Source: JBJXHG01 sp046160865 (GTDB lineage Bacteria; Planctomycetota; UBA1135; GCA-002686595). Taken from it: a DNA stretch of 26,005 bases. The notes below the pieces were generated by a model that was not told where the DNA came from, did no database searches, and saw only the letters and a list, made by a program, of their open reading frames with translations. The position numbers and the translations under genes are program-made. The stretch is taken from the NCBI GenBank assembly GCA_046160865.1, contig JBJXHG010000142.1, positions 1-26,005 of the forward strand. The letters are read 5' to 3'. Positions 1 to 7,486 of the stretch are shown piece after piece. The number at the start of each line of letters is the position of its first letter. The stretch's first letter is position 1.

Positions 1-24
1 CCGGCCGCGCCGCGGCGCGGCCGG
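1..24. repeat. 24-bp perfect GC-only palindrome at the window edge
   Basis: Positions 1-12 are the exact reverse complement of 13-24. It could be the terminator hairpin of a gene lying to the left, but it has no T-tract and the window edge hides whether the symmetry extends further. Confidence 0.5.
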
Positions 25-128
25 CAAGCGACGCGAATGAATCGGTGGAGCGGGGACGCGTGCCTGCTCCAGCTCGTGTGTCGGCTACACCCGCCTCGGT
101 CGGCTTCTCCACGCTCGAATTCTCCACC

Positions 129-554
129 ATGGTCGAAATGCGCATCGTGTACGACGGCGAGCTCGGCTGCACGGCCGTGCACGGCCCTTCTGGGTCGCAA
201 CTCCGCACCGACGCCCCGGTCGACAACCACGGGCGTGGGTTGTCGTTCTCGCCGACGGATCTGCTCGCGACCTCGCTCGCTACGTGCATCGTGTCGACGA
301 TGGCGATCATGGCCGAGCGACACGGTTGGGACGTTTCGGACACGACCGCCGTCGTCGAGAAGACGATGGTCGCGGATCCGGTGCGGCGTGTCGGCCGATT
401 GACGGTGAAGATCCGCGTTCCCCGCGCTCTCGACGCGCGCGCGCGGGAGACGCTCGAGCGCACGGCCGTCACCTGCCCCGTGCACAAGAGCCTTCATCCG
501 AGCGTCGAGATCCCGGTCACGTTCGAGTGGGGCCCGCCGCCTGCCGTGAGCTAG
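129..554 (+). CDS. OsmC/YhfA-family protein
   Basis: A 141-residue protein of the OsmC/Ohr superfamily, cytoplasmic thiol-dependent proteins that in characterised members reduce organic hydroperoxides. The two family cysteines are visible: C53 in LATC, on the helix after the SFSPTDLLATSL segment, and C116 in TCPVHKSL. The second motif resembles the YhfA-type subgroup more than Ohr, so peroxidase activity is not assured. I chose ATG 129 because the family begins about here (VEMRIVYDGELGC) and the upstream in-frame extension to 45 looks non-coding; ATG 138 is an alternative. No clear Shine-Dalgarno sequence is visible. Its TAG stop (552-554) lies inside the outer arm of the palindrome that follows. 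Confidence 0.85.
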   Translation: MVEMRIVYDGELGCTAVHGPSGSQLRTDAPVDNHGRGLSFSPTDLLATSLATCIVSTMAIMAERHGWDVSDTTAVVEKTMVADPVRRVGRLTVKIRVPRALDARARETLERTAVTCPVHKSLHPSVEIPVTFEWGPPPAVS

Positions 555-718
555 CAGCGCGTGGTGAAAGTCATTCAGCCCGCAAGCGGCCCGTTCGCGC
601 CAGCCCGGCGTCGCTCGATCCTCGGCGAATCTCGACGATTCGCCTGCGGTCTCGCTCCTTGCTCTGACGCGCACGGGCTACTTTCGGGCTCGAAGCACTT
701 TCACCACGGACTGCTAGC
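550..718. repeat. Imperfect palindrome P1, 169 bp, centred at 634
   Basis: The outer box CGTGGTGAAAGT (560-571) pairs perfectly with ACTTTCACCACG (697-708). The inner box GGCGAATC (624-631) pairs with GATTCGCC (637-644), leaving a 5-nt loop. GCTAGCAG at 550-557 matches the complement of 711-718. All these pairs share the same centre, 634. A middle stretch is also similar (about 22 of 27 after a one-base shift). No convincing protein is encoded. With the adjoining palindrome it fills the 329-bp gap between the OsmC gene and the ABC ATPase. The same boxes recur at 25911-26005. Confidence 0.85.
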
Positions 719-895
719 CTGCATTTCTCACCACGTCCGTTGCGAGAGCGCGACAGCTGGCTTCGGGCAAGGCGTTGCATCGGAATCGACCGGAGCCGAC
801 CTGTTAGGTCGGCGAGGATCGATTCCGATCCAACAACGCGGGCGGAAGCGAGTTGGCGCGACCGCAGCAGGACGTGGTGAGAAATGCGGGCTAGC
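713..895. repeat. Imperfect palindrome P2, 183 bp, centred at 804
   Basis: Positions 713-738 pair with 870-895 (25 of 26, including an 18-bp perfect core at 721-738/870-887). ATCGGAATCGA (779-789) pairs with 819-829, and GCCGACCT (795-802) pairs with AGGTCGGC (806-813) around a 3-nt loop. Every pair is centred on 804, so the arms carry no net indel. The core contains CACCACG, as P1's end does, which suggests a common family. The right arm covers the ATG at 884 of the ABC ATPase frame, so the element may sit in that gene's leader. Confidence 0.85.
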
Positions 896-1699
896 GCCGT
901 CGTGAAGCTCGTCCTCAGCGCTCGCGAAGTGTCGTTCGCGTATCCCGGTCCGCTCGTCGCGCTCGACGGCGTGACGTTCGGGCTTGAGGAGCGCTCGCTC
1001 GCGGTGTTGATCGGTCCGAATGGGTCGGGGAAGAGCACGCTGCTCAAGCTGCTCGGCGGAACGCTGGCGGCGCAGAGCGGCGAAGTGCTCTTGGAAGGCC
1101 GGCCTCTCGCTGCACTCGCGCCGCGGGAGCGCGCGCGCGCGATCGCGATGCTGCCGCAGTTCCTGCCCGCGCTGCCCGAGGTGCTCGTGCGCGATTTCGT
1201 GCTGACGGGCCGCTACGCATGGATCGGCCGGTTCGGCGCCGCGAGTGCCGCCGACCGCGCGGCGGTCGAGCGCGCGCTCGCCGAGTGCGACGCCGAAGAG
1301 CTCGCCGCGCGCAGTATGGCCGAGCTTTCGGGCGGGCAGCGCCAGCGCGTGATCGTCGCACGCGCGCTCGCGCAGGACGCGCGCGTCCTGCTGATCGACG
1401 AACCGACGCACGGCCTCGATCCCGAGCACCAGATCCGCGTGTTCGAGCTCATCGCGCGACTGCGCGAGAACGGCCGCACGGCGCTCGTCGTCACGCACGA
1501 CCTCAATCTCGCGGCGCAGTACGCGACGTACGTCTCGCTCCTCGACCGCGGGCGCATCGTCGCGCAGGGCAGCGTCGGCGAGATGCTGCGGCCCGACGTG
1601 CTCGCGCCGGTGTACGGCCGTCACTTGTTCTACGGTCAGCACGTCGACGCGAGCGGCGCGGGCCGCCCGTTCGTCGTGCCGTGGGCCGGCGGAAGCTGA
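884..1699 (+). CDS. FecE/BtuD-like ABC transporter ATPase
   Basis: A 271-residue nucleotide-binding subunit, probably energising a metal-chelate (iron siderophore or cobalamin type) importer at the inner membrane. Walker A is GPNGSGKST (residues 44-52); the signature LSGGQRQRV, Walker B with VLLIDEPTHGLD and the H-loop VVTHDLNLAA are intact. Gene length and the C-terminal YGRHLFYG segment fit the FecE/BtuD/HmuV group. No permease or binding protein lies in the window, so it is an orphan here. The start is uncertain: ATG 884 lies within the right arm of palindrome P2, and GTG 902 (giving VKLVLSAREVSFAY) is equally plausible. The next gene starts 14 bp after its stop and is probably co-transcribed. 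Confidence 0.85.
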   Translation: MRASAVVKLVLSAREVSFAYPGPLVALDGVTFGLEERSLAVLIGPNGSGKSTLLKLLGGTLAAQSGEVLLEGRPLAALAPRERARAIAMLPQFLPALPEVLVRDFVLTGRYAWIGRFGAASAADRAAVERALAECDAEELAARSMAELSGGQRQRVIVARALAQDARVLLIDEPTHGLDPEHQIRVFELIARLRENGRTALVVTHDLNLAAQYATYVSLLDRGRIVAQGSVGEMLRPDVLAPVYGRHLFYGQHVDASGAGRPFVVPWAGGS

Positions 1700-1713
1700 A
1701 GCAGGAGCTCTGC

Positions 1714-2364
1714 ATGTCGAATGCATCCACGCGCGTCACCGACGAGCACTTCGCCTACATCGCCGCGCGCACGACGCGCGAGGACGACTTCTCCGCGGCG
1801 CTGAAATCCGCCGCGCGGAAGGCCGGCATCCCGGAGATCTGGATCGCGCCGGAGCAAGCGAGCTTCATGCAGATCCTGCTGCGTGCCGCGCGTGCGGCAC
1901 GCGTGCTCGAGGTCGGCACGCTGGCCGGATACTCGGCGATCATGATGGCGCGCGCGCTGCCGCCGGGTGGTCGCGTCACGACACTCGAGTTCGAGCGCAA
2001 GCACGCCGACTTCGCCCGCGCGTGGATCGCGCGCTCCGACGTCGCGGGCAAGATCGAAGTGATCGAAGGCGATGCGCGGCAAAGCTTGCCGAAGCTCCAG
2101 AGTGACACGTTCGACGCCGCGTTCCTCGACGCGGACAAGTCGAGCTATCCGATCTATCTGCGCGAGAGCCTGCGGCTCGTGAAGCGCGACGGGTTGATCC
2201 TCGTCGACAATGCGTTCGCGTTCGGACAGCTGTTGGACGCAGCGCCGACGGATCCGGAGGTGGAAGCCGTGCGGGCGTTCAATGACCTCGTCGCGCGCAC
2301 GAGCGAGCTGGAGGCTGTCATCGTGCCGATGGGGGATGGCCTTTGGGTGGGCGTGCGGCGGTAG
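1714..2364 (+). CDS. Class I O-methyltransferase, COMT/CCoAMT-like
   Basis: A 216-residue SAM-dependent O-methyltransferase of the catechol/caffeoyl-CoA family, predicted cytoplasmic and metal-dependent. SAM motif I is VLEVGTLAGYSA (about residues 64-75), followed by the acidic ribose-binding region TTLEFERKHA. The FLDADKSSYPIYL segment and the later LVDNAF carry the acidic and Asn residues that bind the divalent metal in this family. The start ATG 1714 has a GGAG 8 nt upstream (1704-1707). It follows the ABC ATPase closely. The substrate cannot be inferred. Confidence 0.88.
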   Translation: MSNASTRVTDEHFAYIAARTTREDDFSAALKSAARKAGIPEIWIAPEQASFMQILLRAARAARVLEVGTLAGYSAIMMARALPPGGRVTTLEFERKHADFARAWIARSDVAGKIEVIEGDARQSLPKLQSDTFDAAFLDADKSSYPIYLRESLRLVKRDGLILVDNAFAFGQLLDAAPTDPEVEAVRAFNDLVARTSELEAVIVPMGDGLWVGVRR

Positions 2365-2402
2365 CGCTGCGCGCAGTGCGCCTTGCGCACGGAGCGCTTT
2401 AA

Positions 2403-2611
2403 CCGGCGGGGACCCGTGTCGACTGCCTACGCTCGACTGTGACGTGCAACTCGCGAGCGGTGACGACTTCTCGTGGCGCCGATGCGAGAGCGTTCGGATC
2501 GACAACGAGTCATCGCGGCGCGTTGTCGCATCCGCGCCAAGGCGGTCGAAAGCCCAAGGCAAACCGCAGAGGTCCAGTCGAGCGTAGGCAGTCGACACGG
2601 GTCACCGCCGG
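2403..2611. repeat. Imperfect palindrome P3, about 209 bp
   Basis: The outer arms 2403-2439 and 2575-2611 are reverse complements at 36 of 37 positions. Inside, 2474-2487 pairs with 2526-2539 (13 of 14), and GACAACG (2501-2507) pairs with CGTTGTC (2521-2527). Unlike P1 and P2, the inner pairs are not all on one exact centre. With the next palindrome it fills the 330-bp gap between the O-methyltransferase and cytochrome stop codons. No supported gene is present. The arm sequence differs from P1 and P2. Confidence 0.85.
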
Positions 2612-2659
2612 CGTATCGAATTCGGGCGCTGCGCGCGGAGGACCGCGCTACGCGCGATG

Positions 2660-2733
2660 CTGGCGGTACTCGCGGACCACGTGCTCGTGCTTCGCTAGCG
2701 AAGCGCGAGCACGTGGTCCGCGAGTGCCGCCAG
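2660..2733. repeat. 74-bp palindrome P4 spanning the cytochrome stop codon
   Basis: Positions 2660-2696 and 2697-2733 are reverse complements at 35 of 37 positions with no loop, meeting in TTCGCTAGCGAA. The right arm is the last 12 codons of the cytochrome gene (minus strand); the left arm is an inverted near-copy of them just past the stop. As RNA it would form a very stable hairpin and could end transcription from both converging genes, although no T-tract follows. Confidence 0.85.
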
Positions 2734-3078
2734 CTGCTCACGCGGCAACATCCCGAACTTCGTCATCGGCATCATGTACTGCTTGCCTTGCGCTGCGAGG
2801 CGCGCGTCCTTCGCCGCATACGCTTGCGGGTCCTTCAAGTACTCGACGAGCGTGTCGCGCTTCCAATGCACGGCGACACCGACGAGCTTCGGTCCGAGCG
2901 CAGTGCCCCGTCCGTCGGCACTGTGGCACGTGGCGCAACCGTTCTTCTGGAACAGCGCGGCGCCGCTGTTCTGTGCGCCGCCACCGGCGGGTTTCGATTC
3001 GCTGCACGCCACCGTGGAGGCGACGAGCAGCACGGCGAAGAGGCGGCTGGCGGGAAGCGGGATCGAGCTGTCGGACAT
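2695..3078 (-). CDS. Small mono-haem cytochrome c lipoprotein
   Basis: A 127-residue class I-type c cytochrome. A short hydrophobic leader (residues 12-24) ends at C25 in STVAC, a weak lipobox, so it is probably a periplasmic membrane-anchored lipoprotein. The haem-binding CATCH motif is at 48-52, and the axial Met is likely one of M102, M103 or M105 in the MMPMTKFGML segment. It should carry electrons in the periplasm; its partners are unknown. The start ATG 3078 is chosen for the leader; the in-frame extension upstream is Arg-rich and unlike coding sequence. No Shine-Dalgarno sequence is visible. It is transcribed divergently from the glycosyltransferases. The gene's 3' end forms one arm of palindrome P4. 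Confidence 0.85.
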   Translation of the reverse strand: MSDSSIPLPASRLFAVLLVASTVACSESKPAGGGAQNSGAALFQKNGCATCHSADGRGTALGPKLVGVAVHWKRDTLVEYLKDPQAYAAKDARLAAQGKQYMMPMTKFGMLPREQLAALADHVLALR

Positions 3079-3217
3079 GCGCAGAGGGTAGCGGCGCGCG
3101 CGCGGCGCGCACAGACGACGGACCGGGATCCGCATGGCGGGCCGAGTTGACACGCGGCCGCGCCGCTTCGACGATGTGCAACGACGAAAGCCTGCGCGCT
3201 CGCCACATTGCGCACGC

Positions 3218-4228
3218 ATGCGCGTCTTTCCCGTGTTCACGGTTCGCTCTCGACGGAAGCGGCCTCGGAAGGTCATCTTCAAAAACTCGTTGTCGCCCGG
3301 CGACATCGTGATGATGACCGCGATGGTTCGCGACCTGCACAAGGCCTACCCGCGCGCCTTCGTCACGGACGTGCGTACTTCGTGCCCGGCTCTCTGGGAG
3401 AACAACCCGTACATCACGCCGCTCAGCGAAAAGGACGTGGACGTGCAGGTCGTCGCGTGCGAGTACCCGCTCATCCACGTGAGCAACAGCGAGCCGTGGC
3501 ACTTCCTGCACGGGTTCATGGAAGATGTGAGCCGCAAGCTCGGCGTGAACATCACGCCGACCGAGTTCGGCGGCGATGTTCACGTGAGCGAACTCGAGCG
3601 CTCTTGGGTCTCGCAGGTCCAAGAGATCACCGGCGAGACCACGCGTTTTTGGATCGTGAACGCCGGCGGTAAGTTCGATTTCACAGCCAAGTGGTGGGAC
3701 CCCGTCAAGTGGCAGGCGGTGGTCGACCACTTTCGCGGGAAGGTGCGATTCGTGCAGATCGGCGAGGCCGGACACCACCACCCCGCGCTCGACGGTGTGA
3801 TCGACCTGCGCGGCAAGACGGACCTGCGGCAGCTGGTTCGCCTCGTCTTCCACTCCGACGGGATCTGCTGCGGAGTCAGCTTGCCCATGCACCTCGCCGC
3901 GGCCGTTCCGTCGAAGTGGAGACCTCGCCGCCCGTGCGTCGTCGTCGCCGGCGGTCGCGAGCCGCCGCACTGGGAGTCGTATCCGACGCACCACTTCCTT
4001 CACACGATTGGATTCCTGCCGTGTTGTGCGGAAGGCGGTTGCTGGAAGTCGCGCGTCGTGCCGCTCGGCGACGGAGACGAGAAGGACCGCCACCCGAATC
4101 TGTGCCTCTTGCCCGTCGTGCGTGAAGCGCGCACGCCGCAACCTCAGTGCATGGAGCTCATCACGCCGAGGGACGTGATCGAAAAGATCGAGCTCTATTT
4201 GCAAGTCGAGCGCTACGCGCTCGCATGA
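3218..4228 (+). CDS. GT9-like (ADP-heptose transferase-type) glycosyltransferase
   Basis: A 336-residue protein resembling the ADP-heptose:LPS heptosyltransferase family (GT9, GT-B fold). Visible features are an N-terminal beta strand followed by SLSPGDIVMMTAMVRDL (about residues 24-40), the central FWIVNAGGKFDFTAKWW segment, the W-x-P-x-x-W region, and a C-terminal GVSLPMHLAAAV that corresponds to the usual SG-x-x-H-x-A nucleotide-sugar site. C269, C270, C275, C296 and C311 cluster near the C-terminus, possibly a metal-binding or disulfide insert. ATG 3218 is chosen as the last start before the conserved fold; an earlier in-frame ATG at 3134 gives an Arg-rich extension. It is followed 25 bp later by a second related gene. 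Donor and acceptor sugars are not predictable. Confidence 0.72.
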   Translation: MRVFPVFTVRSRRKRPRKVIFKNSLSPGDIVMMTAMVRDLHKAYPRAFVTDVRTSCPALWENNPYITPLSEKDVDVQVVACEYPLIHVSNSEPWHFLHGFMEDVSRKLGVNITPTEFGGDVHVSELERSWVSQVQEITGETTRFWIVNAGGKFDFTAKWWDPVKWQAVVDHFRGKVRFVQIGEAGHHHPALDGVIDLRGKTDLRQLVRLVFHSDGICCGVSLPMHLAAAVPSKWRPRRPCVVVAGGREPPHWESYPTHHFLHTIGFLPCCAEGGCWKSRVVPLGDGDEKDRHPNLCLLPVVREARTPQPQCMELITPRDVIEKIELYLQVERYALA

Positions 4229-4253
4229 GCTCGCACGAGCCGACGACGCGCCC

Positions 4254-5108
4254 ATGTCCATTCCACCCTCCCGCTCCGCGACCGAGTCGATGCGGCTGAA
4301 ATTCCACCACGGTCTCGGGGACACATTGATGTTCCGCAGCGTGATCGCCGCCTTGAATCGTCCGGTCGAGCTGTTCCTGCTTCCGGGCCTCGGACAGGAG
4401 GCAATTTTTCACGGGGACGATGCGGTGCGCGTCACGACGTCGCCGAGCGATCCCGCGGCCTTCCGCGAGATCCGCTTTCCCATGGAGGGCTCGATGCCGT
4501 GCCGCGGCGGAGCGCCGACCAAGGTACGCATTTGTCTCGAGCACGAATTCGGATTGATCGTGCCGGAGCACCGGATCCGTCCGCTCGCACTGCCCGATCT
4601 CGCGTCGATCGAGAACGACGCGGTGCGCACCACGCGCGCGTTCTTGCACGGCTTCGAGCGTTATGCAGTCTGCCATTTCCAGGGCACGTGGGCGCCGGAC
4701 GTCCAGAATCCTGACGTCGCGTTCTCGCGGCGCACGGTCGAGTTCCTCGTGCGCTGCGGGCTCGGCGTCGTCGTCGTCAACTACGACTACGCGTACCACA
4801 ATCCGCTCAACCGAGAGCTCGACTTCATCGACGGCGATCGCGTGCGCTCGACGTACCGCCGCTTGCCGATGGCGTTCGAATCACTGTGGCACCTGCTCCG
4901 GCGTTGCTCGCTATTCGTCGGCGTCGTTTCGGGACCGCTGCATGCCGCCGCGTGCATGGACATTCCGACGGTGTGCCTGCGGAAGGGGAGCAACTTCCAG
5001 ACGGACTTCTACGACGAGGGGATCGAGCACGTCTCGATCGTCGACGTGGACAAGCACGCGTTCGTGCCGCCGCGCCTCGTGCGCGAGCGGATCGAGCGTA
5101 CGACGTGA
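4254..5108 (+). CDS. GT9-like glycosyltransferase, short form
   Basis: A 284-residue protein, shorter than typical heptosyltransferases (about 320-350). Family-like signals are FHHGLGDTLMFRSVI near the N-terminus (about residues 17-31) and VVSGPLHAAACMDIPTVCL near the C-terminus, the GT9 nucleotide-sugar motif. It very probably works in the same glycan pathway as the preceding gene. A second in-frame ATG (residue 13) lies just before the conserved region, so the N-terminus could be shorter. Its stop converges on the minus-strand operon with only five bases between the two stop codons (5108 and 5114). Confidence 0.65.
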   Translation: MSIPPSRSATESMRLKFHHGLGDTLMFRSVIAALNRPVELFLLPGLGQEAIFHGDDAVRVTTSPSDPAAFREIRFPMEGSMPCRGGAPTKVRICLEHEFGLIVPEHRIRPLALPDLASIENDAVRTTRAFLHGFERYAVCHFQGTWAPDVQNPDVAFSRRTVEFLVRCGLGVVVVNYDYAYHNPLNRELDFIDGDRVRSTYRRLPMAFESLWHLLRRCSLFVGVVSGPLHAAACMDIPTVCLRKGSNFQTDFYDEGIEHVSIVDVDKHAFVPPRLVRERIERTT

Positions 5109-5113
5109 TGCGA

Positions 5114-5728
5114 TCAGCTTGACGCGGGGGCACCAGCGGGCTCTCCGGGTCTCGTGATCCGGTAGCTCACCGTGCGCGCGGGCGCATCGAGATCCACGAG
5201 GTATTCGAGATGCTCCAGCGTGTTCACGACGCCCTTGGTGTCCACGCTTCCATTTCGATCTAGCAGCACGGCATAGGGGACGACGCGAATGCCCCAGATG
5301 TCGAACAGGAAAGGAGACGAGCTCGCCGGCAGCTCGTGCAGGCCGAGGTCGTGGAGCTCGTCGTACGCCTCGCCGGGGGGCGCCTTGACGAGTATCAACA
5401 CGTCGACGTCCTTGCGCCACGCGCGCTCGAGCGCCCTGAGGTGCGTCGCGAGCGCCTGGCATGGCCCGCAACCGCGCGCCAGGAAGACGAGGAGCAGCGG
5501 ACGCGGAGATTCGCCGCCAATCGAGCGCCAATCTCCATTCAATAGTCGCACGACGACCTGCGACACGAGCTTCGACCCCTCGAGCGGACCCTGCAGCAAG
5601 TGCTTTGCGCCCCACGGCGCGACGCGCCGCTCGAGCTGCGACAATCGTCGCGCCAACGAGAACACGGAGAACGCGATCGTCGCGAGGAGGATCGCAGTCG
5701 CGATCGTCAGGAGCATCGCGGCGCTCAT
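5114..5728 (-). CDS. Membrane-anchored thioredoxin-fold protein, MauD-like (copy 2)
   Basis: A 204-residue protein with one N-terminal transmembrane helix (residues 4-26) and a periplasmic thioredoxin-like domain with the redox motif CGPC (C87, C90) after LLLVFLARG. A cis-Pro segment, RVVPYAVLLDRNGSV, follows. Its place directly after a MauE-family gene, with an ATGA overlap (start 5728, upstream stop 5725-5727), matches the mauE-mauD pairing. MauD is thought to help form disulfides in the methylamine dehydrogenase light chain. It is the last gene of the operon. A general ResA/TlpA-type thiol oxidoreductase is the alternative. Confidence 0.78.
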   Translation of the reverse strand: MSAAMLLTIATAILLATIAFSVFSLARRLSQLERRVAPWGAKHLLQGPLEGSKLVSQVVVRLLNGDWRSIGGESPRPLLLVFLARGCGPCQALATHLRALERAWRKDVDVLILVKAPPGEAYDELHDLGLHELPASSSPFLFDIWGIRVVPYAVLLDRNGSVDTKGVVNTLEHLEYLVDLDAPARTVSYRITRPGEPAGAPASS

Positions 5729-6291
5729 GCCGCCGCCTCGCTCTCGACGTTCACGGAGCTCGCCCGCGCGCGCCGCGCGGGGCCGAACGTCAGCCTGAGC
5801 TCGCGGAGCGAAGCGCCGATCGCGTAACTCATTACCAACGCGAGCGCGGCGAGCACGAGGAGCGCGCGCTCGCCCGGCGACACCGCGAGCGGAACTTCCG
5901 CGCGCAGCGCGCACAGCGCGAGACACGCGATCAACACGACGTTGCGCGCGATGCCCAGCGCACCGCTCTCGCCGCGCAGGATTCCGCCGAGGCAGTGACA
6001 GCGCAGCGCCGGTTGCCGCACGCGTGCGCGCGCGAGGAGCGCGGTGAACACGAGTACGAGCACGAGCGCGGCGTACGTCGATAGGGGGCTCGCGCGATCG
6101 ATGAAGAGCGCCGCACCGACGGCGATCTCGACGAGCGGCACGATCGTCGAGATCCAGCGCCGCGCGTGCGGGGAGTGCACGCCGAAATCGCCGAGTCCGC
6201 CGGCGAAACGCGCGCGGTCGGCGAGCTTCGAGATTCCGGCGATCGCGAGGAACGTCGCGGGCACGAAGCGGATGAGGATGTCGGTCGGCAC
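5725..6291 (-). CDS. mauE: MauE/DoxX-family integral membrane protein
   Basis: A 188-residue inner-membrane protein with about four hydrophobic helices (around 5-23, 48-65, 71-90 and 116-130, plus 142-160). It matches the MauE (methylamine utilisation) family: an N-terminal IRFVPATFLAIAGISKL helix, a loop with two cysteines in RCHCLGG (C98, C100), and a following helix. MauE is needed for stable methylamine dehydrogenase and resembles VKOR/DsbB-like thiol oxidases in arrangement. The start is a GTG at 6291, with no clear Shine-Dalgarno sequence; it is 39 nt past the stop of the propeller gene. The last bases overlap the start of the MauD-like gene. Catalytic detail is inferred from the family only. 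Confidence 0.78.
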   Translation of the reverse strand: MPTDILIRFVPATFLAIAGISKLADRARFAGGLGDFGVHSPHARRWISTIVPLVEIAVGAALFIDRASPLSTYAALVLVLVFTALLARARVRQPALRCHCLGGILRGESGALGIARNVVLIACLALCALRAEVPLAVSPGERALLVLAALALVMSYAIGASLRELRLTFGPARRARASSVNVESEAAA

Positions 6292-6330
6292 GTTGCGTGG
6301 GGTTCGGCGGTCGTCGGATCTCGTGGGGCG

Positions 6331-7455
6331 CTACTCGATCGGAATCACGTCCTCGACGCCCACGGAGCTCTGCGTCGCGATCGCGACCGCGTCCTTCAGG
6401 AGCAAAATCTGCCCCGGATTCGACCACCAGCACACGACGAGCGCGTCGTTGCACACGCGCCAACCGCGCGGGCTCGGCATCGCCGCGACTTCCCACTCCG
6501 GCACGAGCGTTTCCGCGTCGTAGCCGCTGAGGCGGGACTTCCCAGGGCTCAGCCGCTCCTCGACCACGACGATCGCGCGCCCGTCTGAACGAAGGACGGC
6601 CGAGCCCCGTGCGACACGGCGGCCCGCGGACTTGAATCCCGGCAGCGCCTTGCCGACGACGGCGAGCGAGCTCGTGTCGACGTACCAAACGTCGGCGTTC
6701 GCCATGATCATCATCGTGCCCGATGCGATCGCCGCGGAACCGACCAGCGACGTTTGGCGGTACTCGGGGTCGGTGATGACTTCGCGCTTCGTGTTCGTCG
6801 CGAGCGAGACGACGTACAGCTTGTCGCGATTCAGACCCATCGAGTAGACGACGCTGTCCGTCGCGCGGTTCAGATCGAGGATGTGTCCGATGCCCCACGG
6901 CAGTCGCGCGAGTGGATCGCTCGAGTTCGGGAGCACGTCGGTTGCATCCGGCGCGCTGCAGTCGAGCGAACGCAAGTAGGGCACGGTCGACGAGAGCACC
7001 GACGACGGATCCGAGTACATGCGCAGCACGGCGAGTTTCGCGCCCCCGTCGCGGAAGTAGAGCGCGTGCCACGGCACGCTCGTCATCTTGAACGGATCCG
7101 AGATGCGCGTAGGGGCCGAGATCGCCGCGAGCTTCGTGTCGTAGAGCGTGACGTGGACGCCGAAGTTGCCGTGGTCGTCGCTCGTCTCGGCGAGCACCGC
7201 GAGCTTCCCGTCCAGGTAGACCGCGTCGCGCAATCCGGGAGCCTCGATCGAGACATCCGTGGGCGCGAGGCCCTCGTCGAGCAGCGAGATCCGAGCGATG
7301 TCGTTCGCCATGTCGCGCGTGACGACGAAGTACGCCGGGACGGAGTCCTGCATGGACGCCCGTGCGAACGAAACACCGACGACGGCCACCGAAAGCCAAG
7401 CGAGGACGCGCAGTCGCATCGGCAGGCCACGGCGAGTTGCGGGATGACGAGTCAT
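6331..7455 (-). CDS. Secreted beta-propeller-like protein (heavy-chain candidate 2)
   Basis: A 374-residue exported protein. The N-terminus has a basic stretch then a hydrophobic core (about residues 16-29) ending near SFARAS, a Sec signal peptide. The rest is short strand-turn repeats of WD/NHL/amine-dehydrogenase type, such as KLYVVSLATNTKREV, DVWYVDTSSLAVVGKAL and GYDAETLVPEWEVA. Length and export fit the methylamine dehydrogenase heavy chain (MauB), and context supports that, but I see no MauB-specific residue. The start ATG 7455 is preceded by GGAGG four bases upstream, the clearest ribosome-binding site in the operon. Other six- to eight-bladed propellers remain possible. Confidence 0.6.
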   Translation of the reverse strand: MTRHPATRRGLPMRLRVLAWLSVAVVGVSFARASMQDSVPAYFVVTRDMANDIARISLLDEGLAPTDVSIEAPGLRDAVYLDGKLAVLAETSDDHGNFGVHVTLYDTKLAAISAPTRISDPFKMTSVPWHALYFRDGGAKLAVLRMYSDPSSVLSSTVPYLRSLDCSAPDATDVLPNSSDPLARLPWGIGHILDLNRATDSVVYSMGLNRDKLYVVSLATNTKREVITDPEYRQTSLVGSAAIASGTMMIMANADVWYVDTSSLAVVGKALPGFKSAGRRVARGSAVLRSDGRAIVVVEERLSPGKSRLSGYDAETLVPEWEVAAMPSPRGWRVCNDALVVCWWSNPGQILLLKDAVAIATQSSVGVEDVIPIE

Positions 7456-7486
7456 GATTCCTCCGGTTTCCCTCAGGCGGATGTGC

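Noticed and set aside
561..1047. Short open frames in both strands across P1 and P2
   Set aside because: Their similar peptides on opposite strands (for example ISHHV) come from the palindrome symmetry, not from real genes.
2427..3150. Open frames across P3 and P4, some sharing GGDPCRLPTLD
   Set aside because: The shared peptide is produced by the inverted repeat ends; Arg-rich remainder, no start signals.
5725..6291. Plain DoxX oxidoreductase-type protein instead of MauE
   Set aside because: The CHC pair in the loop and the overlapping thioredoxin-fold gene fit MauE better, although the superfamily is the same.
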